Assembly: GCA_902825985.1 (NCBI GenBank)
Contig: CADEDC010000005.1
Location: 61,709 to 125,708 of the forward strand
Reading direction: 5' to 3'
Origin: an uncultured Acidobacteriota bacterium
GTDB lineage: Bacteria; Acidobacteriota; Vicinamibacteria; Vicinamibacterales; CAVVIG01
Length of the DNA stretch: 64,000 bases
Shown here: positions 42,071 through 50,231 of the stretch, one piece after another
Numbering within the stretch: the first letter of the stretch is position 1
How the letters are laid out: each line of letters begins with the position of its first letter
The notes under the pieces: generated by a model
The model's input: only the letters and a program-made list of their open reading frames with translations
Databases searched by the model: none
Told to the model about the DNA's origin: nothing
Program-made: the position numbers and the translations under genes

Positions 42071-44962
42071 ATGAAAGAGGGACCTTCCTACCAGGCAGCT
42101 CCGGCTGGTCAGGAGACGATTGAAAGCGGCGGCTCACTGAGCAAGCCGGCATTTGCCGAGGCCGAGAAGCCGCGGTCCAAGAAATCGGTCGCCCCCTCCG
42201 GTTTGTCATTCCCGCGCTTCTTCACCGAGGCTGGCGTCGACCCGTTCGACGAGGTCGAGTGGGACCTGCGGTCTGCCGTCATCGGGAACGAGCGCGGTGA
42301 AGTCGTGTTCGAACAGCGCGACGTCGAGATTCCGAAGTTCTGGTCGCAGCAAGCGACCAACATCGTCGTGTCCAAGTACTTCCGCGGGCAGATCGGGACG
42401 CCCGAACGCGAACGCAGCGTCAGGCAGCTGATTGGTCGCGTCGTCGACACGATCACGGCGTGGGCGCGGGCGAACCGCTATTTCGCCAGCGACGACGATC
42501 TGCAGGCGTTCAGCGACGACCTGAAGCACATCCTGGTGTATCAGAAGGCGGCCTTCAACAGCCCGGTCTGGTTCAACTGCGGCTTCGAGAAGGCGCCGCA
42601 GTGCTCGGCCTGCTTCATCAACTCGGTGCAGGACACGATGGATTCGATCCTGACGCTCGCCCGTACCGAGGGCATGCTGTTCAAGTACGGTTCCGGAACC
42701 GGGACCAATCTGTCGCCGATCCGCTCGTCCAGAGAACTGCTGGCCGGTGGCGGCACGGCGTCGGGTCCGGTCTCGTTCATGAAAGGCTACGACGCGTTCG
42801 CCGGGGTCATCAAGTCCGGCGGCAAGACGCGGCGGGCGGCGAAGATGGTGATTCTCGACGTCGAACACCCCGACATCCTCGAGTTCATCAACTGCAAGGT
42901 GGAGGAAGAGCGGAAGGCCTGGGCGTTGATCGACGCCGGCTATGACGGCTCCTTCACCGGGCCGGCGTACTCCTCGGTGTTCTTCCAGAACTCGAACAAC
43001 AGCGTCCGTGTGTCGGACGAGTTCATGCGGTCGGTGCTCGACGACAGCACGTGGAGCACGAAGGCGGTGGTCGACGGCCGCGTCATGGACACCTATCGCG
43101 CCCGCGACCTGATGCAGGCGATCGCCGAGGGCACGCACGTGTGCGGCGACCCCGGCATGCAGTTCGACACGACGATCAACGAATGGCACACGTGTCCGAA
43201 CACGGATCGCATCTTCGCGAGCAATCCGTGCTCGGAGTACATGTTCCTCAACGACTCGGCGTGCAACCTCGCCTCGATCAACCTCATGCGGTTCGTGACC
43301 GAAGATGGCGAGATCGACGTCGTCGCCTACCGGGCGGCGATCCGCACGCTGCTGACCGCGCAGGAGATCATCGTCGACAACGCGAGCTACCCGTCGGCGG
43401 CGATTGAGAAGAACAGCCACGCCTATCGACCGCTCGGTCTCGGCTACGCGAACCTCGGCGCGCTGCTGATGTCGCGCGGTCTGCCGTACGACAGCGATGC
43501 CGGCCGCGACTACGCGGCCGCGTTGACGGCGATCATGACCGGCGAGGCGTACGCGCAGTCGGCCCGCATCTCGCGTGACTGCGGCGGCCCGTTCACCGGC
43601 TACGACAGGAACCGCGAGCCGTTCCTGCGCGTCATGCGCAAGCACCGCGATGCGATGCGCGACGTGAACGCCCGCAACGTGCCGGCCGATCTCTACGCGG
43701 CGGCGAAGAGCTCGTGGGACGACGCGGTGGAGCTCGGGGAGCAGCATGGCTACCGCAACGCGCAGGCGACCGTGCTGGCGCCGACCGGCACGATCGGTTT
43801 CATGATGGACTGCGACACGACCGGTGTCGAGCCGGACATCGCCCTGGTGAAGTACAAGAAGCTGGTCGGCGGCGGCCTGATGAAGATCGTCAACCAGACG
43901 GTGCCGATGGCGCTGGCGAAGCTTGGCTACACGGCGGCGCAGGTGGACGCGATCGTCAAGTACATCGACGAGCACGAGACCATCGAAGGTGCCCCCGAAC
44001 TGCGGGAGTCGCACCTGCCGGTGTTCGATTGCGCGTTCAAGGCGGCCAAGGGCCATCGGTCGATCCACTACATGGGCCACATCAAGATGATGGGCGCCAC
44101 CCAGCCGTTCATCTCGGGCGCCATCAGCAAGACCGTGAACGTACCGAAGGAAGCAACGGTCGACGAGATTACCCAGGCGTACGTGCAGTCGTGGAAACTG
44201 GGCGCCAAGGCGATCTCGATCTACCGCGACGGCAGCAAGCGGACCCAGCCGCTCAATACGTCCAAGGACAAGACGGCCGCCGAGACGGCGAAGGACGCGG
44301 TGGCGCAGCTGGTCAGTCAGCCCATCCGTCGCAAGCTGCCGGACGAGCGCCACGCCCTGACCCACAAGTTCGACATCCAGGGTCACGAGGGCTACATCAC
44401 CGTCGGCCTGTTCGAGGATGGACAGCCGGGGGAGATCTTCCTCGTGATGGCGAAGGAGGGCTCGACGATCTCGGGCTTTGCCGATGCGTTCGCCCAGGCG
44501 ATTTCCTACGCGCTGCAGTACGGCGTGCCGCTCCAGGCGCTGGTGGACAAGTTCAGCCACGTCCGCTTCGAGCCGTCGGGCATGACGCGCAATCCGGAGA
44601 TCCGCTTCGCGAAGTCGATCGTCGACTACATCTTCCGATGGATGGCCTCGAAGTTCCTGTCGCCGGAGGCGCAGTTCAATGCCGGCGTCAACCTTCGAGA
44701 TCACGAGGAGTCTGGAGGACAGTCTACGGTGAAGCAACCGATGCTTCCGCCAGAGGCAGTGCCTTTGCCAACGACTACCGCCCCGCAGCCTCAGCGCGAC
44801 GGTCAGCGTCTGTCAGTGCCAGAGAAGCAGACGTTTACGCCGTTTTCGACCATCCAGAACCAGGAGGATGCACCGCCGTGCTCCACCTGCGGCTCGATCA
44901 TGATCCGCAGCGGCGCCTGCTACAAGTGCGTCAATTGCGGCAACACCAGCGGGTGCGCCTGA
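42071..44962 (+). CDS. nrdJ: Adenosylcobalamin-dependent ribonucleotide reductase (class II)
   Basis: A 963-residue enzyme that makes deoxyribonucleotides with B12 as radical source, independent of oxygen. The N-x-C-x-E catalytic motif is Asn385/Cys387/Glu389 in 'NPCSEYMF'. Other signatures are 'FKYGSGTGTNLSPIRSS', 'PTGTIGFMMDCDTTGVEPDI' and a C-terminal cysteine cluster 'CSTCGSIMI' then 'CYKCVNCGNTSGC' that serves re-reduction. The ATG at 42071 has a GGAGGA just upstream; the longer frame from 41897 lies partly in the promoter and was rejected. It is transcribed from a promoter with NrdR boxes and is followed by a strong hairpin. It appears to be the main reductase; other classes are not in this window. 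Confidence 0.95.
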   Translation: MKEGPSYQAAPAGQETIESGGSLSKPAFAEAEKPRSKKSVAPSGLSFPRFFTEAGVDPFDEVEWDLRSAVIGNERGEVVFEQRDVEIPKFWSQQATNIVVSKYFRGQIGTPERERSVRQLIGRVVDTITAWARANRYFASDDDLQAFSDDLKHILVYQKAAFNSPVWFNCGFEKAPQCSACFINSVQDTMDSILTLARTEGMLFKYGSGTGTNLSPIRSSRELLAGGGTASGPVSFMKGYDAFAGVIKSGGKTRRAAKMVILDVEHPDILEFINCKVEEERKAWALIDAGYDGSFTGPAYSSVFFQNSNNSVRVSDEFMRSVLDDSTWSTKAVVDGRVMDTYRARDLMQAIAEGTHVCGDPGMQFDTTINEWHTCPNTDRIFASNPCSEYMFLNDSACNLASINLMRFVTEDGEIDVVAYRAAIRTLLTAQEIIVDNASYPSAAIEKNSHAYRPLGLGYANLGALLMSRGLPYDSDAGRDYAAALTAIMTGEAYAQSARISRDCGGPFTGYDRNREPFLRVMRKHRDAMRDVNARNVPADLYAAAKSSWDDAVELGEQHGYRNAQATVLAPTGTIGFMMDCDTTGVEPDIALVKYKKLVGGGLMKIVNQTVPMALAKLGYTAAQVDAIVKYIDEHETIEGAPELRESHLPVFDCAFKAAKGHRSIHYMGHIKMMGATQPFISGAISKTVNVPKEATVDEITQAYVQSWKLGAKAISIYRDGSKRTQPLNTSKDKTAAETAKDAVAQLVSQPIRRKLPDERHALTHKFDIQGHEGYITVGLFEDGQPGEIFLVMAKEGSTISGFADAFAQAISYALQYGVPLQALVDKFSHVRFEPSGMTRNPEIRFAKSIVDYIFRWMASKFLSPEAQFNAGVNLRDHEESGGQSTVKQPMLPPEAVPLPTTTAPQPQRDGQRLSVPEKQTFTPFSTIQNQEDAPPCSTCGSIMIRSGACYKCVNCGNTSGCA

Positions 44963-45050
44963 CCGCGCGCGCCGGAACCGATCGGCGCGCGGGCCCCTGA
45001 GCCGGCGCCGATCGCTCGACCCGATTCGCCCATTCATCCCGACACGACGC

Positions 45051-45080
45051 GGGCGAGAGCCTCCGATGAGGCTCTCGCCC
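45051..45080. terminator. Strong bidirectional hairpin terminator
   Basis: A perfect 13-bp stem (GGGCGAGAGCCTC and its complement) with a CGAT loop, between the convergent nrdJ and ybaK-like genes. It is followed by GTTCTTC on the plus side. It is about 90 nt after the nrdJ stop and 10 nt from the ybaK stop. Confidence 0.75.
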
Positions 45081-45090
45081 GTTCTTCATC

Positions 45091-45552
45091 TCATCTCGCG
45101 ACGTCGACCGCCGTCGCGCCCAGCACGCGGACGAACTCCGTCGGATCGATGCGGACCAGCAGTCCGCGCCGGCCGCCGTTGACGTAGATCGCGGGCAGCT
45201 CGAGGATTGAGCGCTCGACGTAGACCGGCATCTTCTTGCGGGTGCCGAACGGCGAGGTGCCGCCGATCAGGTATCCCGTGTGGCGCTGCGCCACCACCGG
45301 ATCGCATGGCTCGACGGTCTTGCGCCCGGCCTGGCGTGCCAGCTGACCGGTGCCGACCTCCCGATCGCCGTGCATCAGGATGATCAGCGGATCGCCATTC
45401 TCGTCCTCCATCACCAGCGTCTTGACGATCGCGTGTTCGTCGGCGCCGAGCGCCCGAGATGAGGTGCTCGTGCCGCCGCGCGGTTCGTAGCGGTATTCGT
45501 ATTCGGTGAAGGCCACCTGGTGCCGCTGGAGTTCGCGTTGTGCGGACGTCAT
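45091..45552 (-). CDS. ybaK: YbaK/EbsC-type Cys-tRNA(Pro) deacylase
   Basis: A 153-residue protein of the YbaK/ProX editing family, which hydrolyses cysteine mis-charged onto tRNA(Pro). Signatures are 'YEYRYEPRGGTSTSSRALG', the conserved 'IVKTLVMEDENG', 'GYLIGGTSPFGTRKKMPVYV' and 'LPAIYVNGGRRGLLVRI'. The long frame upstream (to 46716) is an open shadow; the ATG at 45552 gives the family's normal length. It is convergent with nrdJ. The substrate assignment is from family knowledge; members may act on other amino acids. Confidence 0.9.
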   Translation of the reverse strand: MTSAQRELQRHQVAFTEYEYRYEPRGGTSTSSRALGADEHAIVKTLVMEDENGDPLIILMHGDREVGTGQLARQAGRKTVEPCDPVVAQRHTGYLIGGTSPFGTRKKMPVYVERSILELPAIYVNGGRRGLLVRIDPTEFVRVLGATAVDVAR

Positions 45553-45768
45553 GGGCCGTTCATTCTCGCCCGGCACGCGCCTGGGCTCCAACGTACGTAG
45601 ATGCCGGGCCGCCCGGCGGGCAGGACGGCTCGGGCGATCCGCGGACCGGCGCTTCCAGGCGCGGACCTCGCCACACATCACCGGCCGGCCAGGCGACCGG
45701 AAAGCGCCCATACCCCCAGAGCCCCCTCCCTCTCGACGTACCACCGTCCCTGCCGCCACAATGGCGGT
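45553..45768. other. Intergenic region
   Basis: 216 nt between ybaK and the alpha/beta hydrolase gene, holding the upstream sequences of both divergent genes. A CACAAT sits 6 nt before the hydrolase ATG. Nothing else is supported. Confidence 0.35.
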
Positions 45769-46560
45769 ATGGCTGTCCCTGTGCTCGACTACCTCGAAGC
45801 CCGGCCGCCGGCCGGAACGCCGGAAGTCGGGACGCTCATCTGTCTGCATGCGTTTCCGTTGAATGCGCGGATGTGGGAGCCGCAGCTGACGCTGTCGACC
45901 GCGGGTTGGCGGGTCATCGCTCCACACTTCCCCGGCGTGCAGGACAATCAGGACGCCGAGGGGTCGTTCGCGGTGGCGGCCGCGGCAGTCGTCGACCTGT
46001 GCGAGCGGCTCGGCGTCGATGCACCGGCCGTGTGCGGTCTGTCGATGGGCGGCTATCTGGCCTTTGCGCTGGTGCGGCGCGCGCGCGGCCTGGTGCGCGC
46101 CCTGGTGTTGTGTGACACGCGTGCGGAGGCGGATACGCCGCAGGCCCGCGAGGGCCGGCTGACGATGCTGGCGACGCTGCGCGAGCGGGGCGTGGCAGCG
46201 ATTGCCGAGGAGATGATCCCGCGGCTGCTCGGAGACACGACGAAGCAGCACCGTCCCGCGGTGGCGGAGCGGGTCCGCAGCCTGGCGCTCTCGAATCAGC
46301 GCGACGGCATCGCCGGCGTCCTCACCGCCATGATGACGCGCGAGGATGCCGTGGCGCTCCTCCCCACCATCGGCTGTCCGACGCTCATCATCGTCGGCAG
46401 CGAGGACGTGCTGACGCCGCCGCCGATGAGCGAAGCCATGCATCGGGCCATCGGTGGTTCCGAGCTCGTCATCGTGGAACGGGCCGGCCACCTGCCGAAT
46501 CTGGAGCAACCTGAGCGGTTCAACGCAGTCCTGTCGCGTTTTCTCGCAAGGGTCGTCTGA
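45769..46560 (+). CDS. Alpha/beta hydrolase
   Basis: A 263-residue alpha/beta-fold hydrolase. The nucleophile elbow 'CGLSMGGYLAF' carries Ser92. Asp213 ('GSEDVLTPP') and His241 ('ERAGHLPNLEQPERF') complete the triad, and 'LICLHAFPLN' is the oxyanion strand. It probably acts on an ester, lactone or C-C bond; 3-oxoadipate enol-lactonase-like and esterase members look the same at this level. The ATG at 45769 is chosen because the upstream frame is not protein-like. A weak CACAAT 6 nt upstream could give a leaderless message. Confidence 0.85.
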   Translation: MAVPVLDYLEARPPAGTPEVGTLICLHAFPLNARMWEPQLTLSTAGWRVIAPHFPGVQDNQDAEGSFAVAAAAVVDLCERLGVDAPAVCGLSMGGYLAFALVRRARGLVRALVLCDTRAEADTPQAREGRLTMLATLRERGVAAIAEEMIPRLLGDTTKQHRPAVAERVRSLALSNQRDGIAGVLTAMMTREDAVALLPTIGCPTLIIVGSEDVLTPPPMSEAMHRAIGGSELVIVERAGHLPNLEQPERFNAVLSRFLARVV

Positions 46561-46569
46561 CGGCCGCGG

Positions 46570-46575
46570 TATAAA
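46570..46575 (+). promoter_or_regulatory. -10-like hexamer adjacent to a start codon
   Basis: TATAAA ends 7 nt before the ATG at 46583; no Shine-Dalgarno is evident in the conventional window. Possible leaderless promoter. No clear -35. Confidence 0.35.
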
Positions 46576-46582
46576 AGGCGGG

Positions 46583-47443
46583 ATGAGCCGTCTGACCCGG
46601 TTGCTGAGTCGCCCGCCCGCCGCCCTCGTCGCGAAATCGGCCGCGCTGTGCCTCGCCCTCGCCGTGTCGCTGACGCCGGTCCGTCCGCTGGCCCAGGCCG
46701 ACGCGGCGCGCGGCAACTACGACGCAGTTCTCGACACCTACGTGCGGGATGGACTCGTGTACTACCGGGCGCTGCGCAGCGACCGGGCGAAGCTGGACGG
46801 CTTCATCGCCGCCATTGCCAGCGCCCCGGTCGACGGCGCGGCGCCCGCCGACCGGCTGGCCTTCTGGCTGAACGCCTACAACGCGCTCGTCCTGCGCGCG
46901 GTGGTCGATCAGTATCCGATTCCGCAGCGGTCGAAGGACTATCCGCCGCGCAGCATCCGCCAGATTCCCGGCGTGTTCGAACGGACACCACGGCGAGTTG
47001 CCGGTCGCACGATCACGCTCGATCAGATCGAGCAGACCGTGCTGACCACGTTCAACGATCCGCGCGCGTTTCTCGCCCTGGGACGCGGTGCCGTGGGCAG
47101 CGGCCGGTTGCGCAGCGAAGCCTACACGGGAGCGGCACTCGAGCGTCAGCTCGCCGAGGCCGCGGGCGAATGCGTGCGCCGCGCCCACTGCATCGACATC
47201 GACCGTGACGGCAACGCGGTGAAGGTCAATGCCATTTTCTCGTGGCGCGAGCGCGACTTCACCGCCGCCTACACCGACCGATCGGACCCGCGCTTCGCCG
47301 CCCGCAGCCCGCTCGAGCGCGCCGTGCTCGGATTCATGGCGCCGAAGCTGCTGACGACCGAGCACGAGTTCATCGACGGCAACCAGTTCCAGGTCCGTTT
47401 CCAGCCATTCGACTGGTCGCTCAACGATCTGACCGGCCGGTAG
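46583..47443 (+). CDS. DUF547-domain exported protein
   Basis: A 286-residue protein with a signal peptide (about 1-36). The DUF547 pattern is visible: 'NYDAVLDTYVRDGLVYYRAL', 'RLAFWLNAYNALVLRAVV', a Cys-poor core with 'HCIDIDRDG', and 'SLERAVLGFM'-like helices near the end. DUF547 proteins are often exported and of unknown enzymatic role; transglutaminase-like folds have been suggested. No partner can be named from context. The start is fixed by the signal peptide and a TATAAA 7 nt upstream. Confidence 0.8.
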   Translation: MSRLTRLLSRPPAALVAKSAALCLALAVSLTPVRPLAQADAARGNYDAVLDTYVRDGLVYYRALRSDRAKLDGFIAAIASAPVDGAAPADRLAFWLNAYNALVLRAVVDQYPIPQRSKDYPPRSIRQIPGVFERTPRRVAGRTITLDQIEQTVLTTFNDPRAFLALGRGAVGSGRLRSEAYTGAALERQLAEAAGECVRRAHCIDIDRDGNAVKVNAIFSWRERDFTAAYTDRSDPRFAARSPLERAVLGFMAPKLLTTEHEFIDGNQFQVRFQPFDWSLNDLTGR

Positions 47444-47482
47444 GGAGCCGGAGCGGGACGCGACCACCGCGACCGTCCGGGG

Positions 47483-47488
47483 TAACAT
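47483..47488 (+). promoter_or_regulatory. -10-like hexamer adjacent to a start codon
   Basis: TAACAT ends 7 nt before the ATG at 47496 and overlaps the first ATG (47487), favouring the later start. Confidence 0.3.
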
Positions 47489-47495
47489 GCGTGCG

Positions 47496-48284
47496 ATGAC
47501 GAGCGGTGTTCCAGGCGCCATGTCGCGCCGGCGGTTCGGTGTCGCGGCGGGCCAGGTGGTCGCCGGACTGGCATGCGGCCCGGCGTCCTGGCTGGCCTCG
47601 GCGGCGGCCGCCGAGCCAGGGCCCGGCGATGGACGGCTGACGGCGCGGCCACGGACGGGCGTGCGGCACACCCTGGCGTCAGGTGCGCTCGGCGTCAGCG
47701 GTGGTAGCCGCGACGGCGTCGTGCAGGTGCCGGCGACGTTGCCGACCGGGCCGGTCCCCTTGCTGCTGCTCCTGCACGGTGCCACGCAGACCGGCGCACG
47801 CCTGCTGCCTCGCATCAGCGCCGCCGCCGAACAGGCCGGTGTCGTCGTCGTCGCCCCCGATTCCCGAGCGACGACCTGGGACGCGATTCGCGGGGAGTTC
47901 AGCGACGATGTCGTCTACCTGAATCGCGTGCTGGAGCACGTCTTCACACGCCTGGCGGTCGACCCGGCGCGCCTCGCCATCGGCGGGTTCTCGGACGGCG
48001 CGTCGTACGCGCTGTCGCTTGGGCTCGCCAACGGTGACCTCTTTCCGCGCGTCCTCGCTTTCTCGCCGGGCTTCATCATCGGCACGCCGCCGCAGGGGCG
48101 GCCGCGCTTCTACCTGTCGCATGGCACGGCCGATCAGATTCTGCCGATCGATCGGTGCAGTAGGGTGATCGTGCCGCAGCTGCGGTCGCGTGGCTACGAC
48201 GTGACGTTCCGCGAGTTCGCCGGCCGTCACGAGCTGCCACCCGAGATCGCGACCGACGGCCTCCGGTGGATGACGACCCTATGA
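47496..48284 (+). CDS. Tat-exported carboxylesterase / dienelactone hydrolase-like
   Basis: An enzyme of about 262 residues with a twin-arginine-type signal ('SRRRFGVAAG', then a hydrophobic stretch to about 40), suggesting folded export to the periplasm. The alpha/beta hydrolase core has 'LLLLLHGATQTG', nucleophile Ser166 in 'GGFSDGASYAL', Asp213 in 'SHGTADQILP' and His245 in 'FAGRHELPPE'. It resembles bacterial phospholipase/carboxylesterase proteins. The substrate is unknown. An ATG at 47487 or 47520 is possible. Confidence 0.82.
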   Translation: MTSGVPGAMSRRRFGVAAGQVVAGLACGPASWLASAAAAEPGPGDGRLTARPRTGVRHTLASGALGVSGGSRDGVVQVPATLPTGPVPLLLLLHGATQTGARLLPRISAAAEQAGVVVVAPDSRATTWDAIRGEFSDDVVYLNRVLEHVFTRLAVDPARLAIGGFSDGASYALSLGLANGDLFPRVLAFSPGFIIGTPPQGRPRFYLSHGTADQILPIDRCSRVIVPQLRSRGYDVTFREFAGRHELPPEIATDGLRWMTTL

Positions 48285-48285
48285 T
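48280..48285 (+). promoter_or_regulatory. -10-like hexamer adjacent to a start codon
   Basis: TATGAT 9 nt before the GTG at 48295, overlapping the stop of the preceding gene. Possible promoter for the SDR. Confidence 0.3.
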
Positions 48286-48294
48286 GATGGGCGG

Positions 48295-49080
48295 GTGAGC
48301 ATGGATCTCGGAATCACGGGAAAGGTGGCCCTGGTCACCGGTTCGAGCCGGGGGCTCGGCCTGGCGAGCGCGGCCGCCCTGGTCGACGAGGGCTGTCGTG
48401 TGGTGGTGTGCGCCAGGGGCGCGGAGACCTTGACCGCAGCCGCGGTGGCGCTGCGCGCGCGCGCCGCCGACCCGCGCCAGGTGACGGAGATCGCCGTCGA
48501 CCTCGCGACGGCGGCTGGCGCTGGCGCGGCGATCCAGTGCGCAATCGACGCGTATGGCGGGCTCGACATCCTCGTCAACAACGTCGGCCTCGGCCGCGGC
48601 GCGACGATCACCGACACCTCCGATGCCGAGTGGCAGGAAGCCTTCGATCAGACCCTGTTTCCGGCGATTCGCGCCTCTCGCCTCGCCGTGCCGCACATGC
48701 GCCGGCGCGGCGGCGGCGTCATCACGATGATCGCGTCGATCTACGGCCGCGAGTCGGGCGGACGCATGACTTACAACGCGGTGAAGGCGGCCGAGATCAG
48801 CCTGGCCAAGTCGATGGCGCAGCAGCTCGCCCGCGACAACATTCGCGTGAACAGCGTGGCCCCGGGCTCGATCTCGTTTCCCGGCGGCTCGTGGCACAAG
48901 CGGCAGCAGGAGGACCCGGCCGGCATGGCCCTGTTCATCCAGCGTGAGCTGCCGTTCGGTCGATTCGGCCGGGCCGAGGAGGTGGGCGCCGTCGTCGCGT
49001 TCCTGTCGTCACCGCAGGCCAGTTGGATCAGTGGCGCGTCGATACCGGTGGACGGGTGTCAGGGGCGGTCGCTCATCTAG
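48295..49080 (+). CDS. Short-chain dehydrogenase/reductase
   Basis: A 261-residue NAD(P)-dependent oxidoreductase of the SDR family. The cofactor motif is 'VTGSSRGLGLAS', the active-site strand 'ILVNNVGLG', the catalytic Ser in 'MIASIYG' and the Tyr/Lys pair in 'YNAVKAAEI'. The fold ends with 'SSPQASWISGASIPVDGC'. It probably reduces a carbonyl or oxidises an alcohol; the substrate is unknown. The GTG at 48295 or ATG at 48301 are both reasonable. Confidence 0.9.
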   Translation: MSMDLGITGKVALVTGSSRGLGLASAAALVDEGCRVVVCARGAETLTAAAVALRARAADPRQVTEIAVDLATAAGAGAAIQCAIDAYGGLDILVNNVGLGRGATITDTSDAEWQEAFDQTLFPAIRASRLAVPHMRRRGGGVITMIASIYGRESGGRMTYNAVKAAEISLAKSMAQQLARDNIRVNSVAPGSISFPGGSWHKRQQEDPAGMALFIQRELPFGRFGRAEEVGAVVAFLSSPQASWISGASIPVDGCQGRSLI

Positions 49081-49100
49081 GGGCCGGGCCGACGGCTGCA

Positions 49101-50138
49101 CTACCCGGCCGGTATCTCGTTGTTCCTGACGGCGGCGCGTTCGGTCAATCGCGTGAGCGTTGACGGCGCCCAGTCGGAGAGGCTCTGCCAGCCGCTGTGC
49201 GAGTCGTCGCCGCCGCGGTCGGCGGCGCCTGGCAACAGCCGGTTCGCCGCCTTCATCACCATCGCGAGGAAGCCTGGGGCGATGGCGTTCGCAACAACCG
49301 CAAGTCGGGCCGGCCACGAGATCACGAGTTCCGCATCGCCGTGCCGGCACGCCTCGATGATCTGGGACGCTGCGCGATCGGCGTCGATCGAGGCGATGGG
49401 CAGCGAGTCCGAGATGGTGAACCAGGTGAACTCCTCGCGATGACGACCGCGGAACCAGGCGTTGAAGGGCGACCCGGTCCGCATCAGCCCGGGACAGACG
49501 GTCGTGACCTGGATGCCGTCCGGGGCCAGTTCGGCCCGCAGCGAGTCCGAGAGGCCGGTCAGCGCGAACTTGCTGGCGCAGTAGGGGGCCAGGTGCGGCA
49601 CCGCGACTTTTCCGCCGATCGACGAGATGTTGACGACTCGTCCGAAGCGCTGACGCCGCATCACCGGAACGGCCGCCAGTATCGTGTGCAGCGGTCCGCG
49701 GAAGTGGACGGCCATCGCCTGATCGAAGTCACCGGCGTTCATGTGATCGACCGGGCCGACGGTGATGATGCCGGCGTTGTTGATCAGCACGTCGATGCCG
49801 CCGGTTCGGCCGATGACGGAACCGATGAGCGCCGAGGCCTGGTCGGGATCCGAGACGTCGCACGGCTCGATGGTGACGTCGGCGCCGGGCGAGCGCGCCA
49901 GCAGGTCGAGCCGGGCGCGCGCCAGCTCGTCCTGGTCGCGCGCACAGATGGTCACGCGTGCCCCTTCCGCGACGAGCCGCCGCGCGAGAAGCAGGCCGAG
50001 TCCGCGTGAGCCGCCGGTGATGACGACGGACCGGCCGCGGAACGAGATGCGCCGCCGGGCCCGCAAGCCGCGTGTCACCAGTAGGCCGCCGATCGCCGCC
50101 GCGCCAGCCAGCATCGCCGTCTGCCGATTTCGAGTCAT
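49101..50138 (-). CDS. Membrane-anchored short-chain dehydrogenase
   Basis: A 345-residue SDR with an N-terminal hydrophobic anchor (about 8-25, 'MLAGAAAIGGLLVTRGL'). Cofactor motif 'VVITGGSRGLGLLLARRL', 'VLINNAGIITVG', Ser in 'VNISSIGGKV' and Tyr-x-x-x-Lys in 'YCASKFAL' are all present. The C-terminal extension of about 70 residues beyond the usual 250 resembles other membrane-linked SDRs. It is convergent with the SDR at 48295 (20-nt gap) and divergent from the helicase gene. Substrate unknown. Confidence 0.88.
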   Translation of the reverse strand: MTRNRQTAMLAGAAAIGGLLVTRGLRARRRISFRGRSVVITGGSRGLGLLLARRLVAEGARVTICARDQDELARARLDLLARSPGADVTIEPCDVSDPDQASALIGSVIGRTGGIDVLINNAGIITVGPVDHMNAGDFDQAMAVHFRGPLHTILAAVPVMRRQRFGRVVNISSIGGKVAVPHLAPYCASKFALTGLSDSLRAELAPDGIQVTTVCPGLMRTGSPFNAWFRGRHREEFTWFTISDSLPIASIDADRAASQIIEACRHGDAELVISWPARLAVVANAIAPGFLAMVMKAANRLLPGAADRGGDDSHSGWQSLSDWAPSTLTRLTERAAVRNNEIPAG

Positions 50139-50193
50139 GCCCCGGACGTCAGCAATCGCCGTTCCCCGACGGCACGAGACGAACTTTCACCTC

Positions 50194-50223
50194 TTGATCG
50201 CCCTCTCTCGCGACTGCTAGCAT
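50194..50223 (+). promoter_or_regulatory. Promoter of the helicase-exonuclease operon
   Basis: TTGATC (50194-50199), an 18-nt spacer, TAGCAT (50218-50223), then 8 nt and the ATG at 50232. It is the best-supported candidate for a leaderless transcript in the window. Confidence 0.5.
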
Positions 50224-50231
50224 GGCTGTCC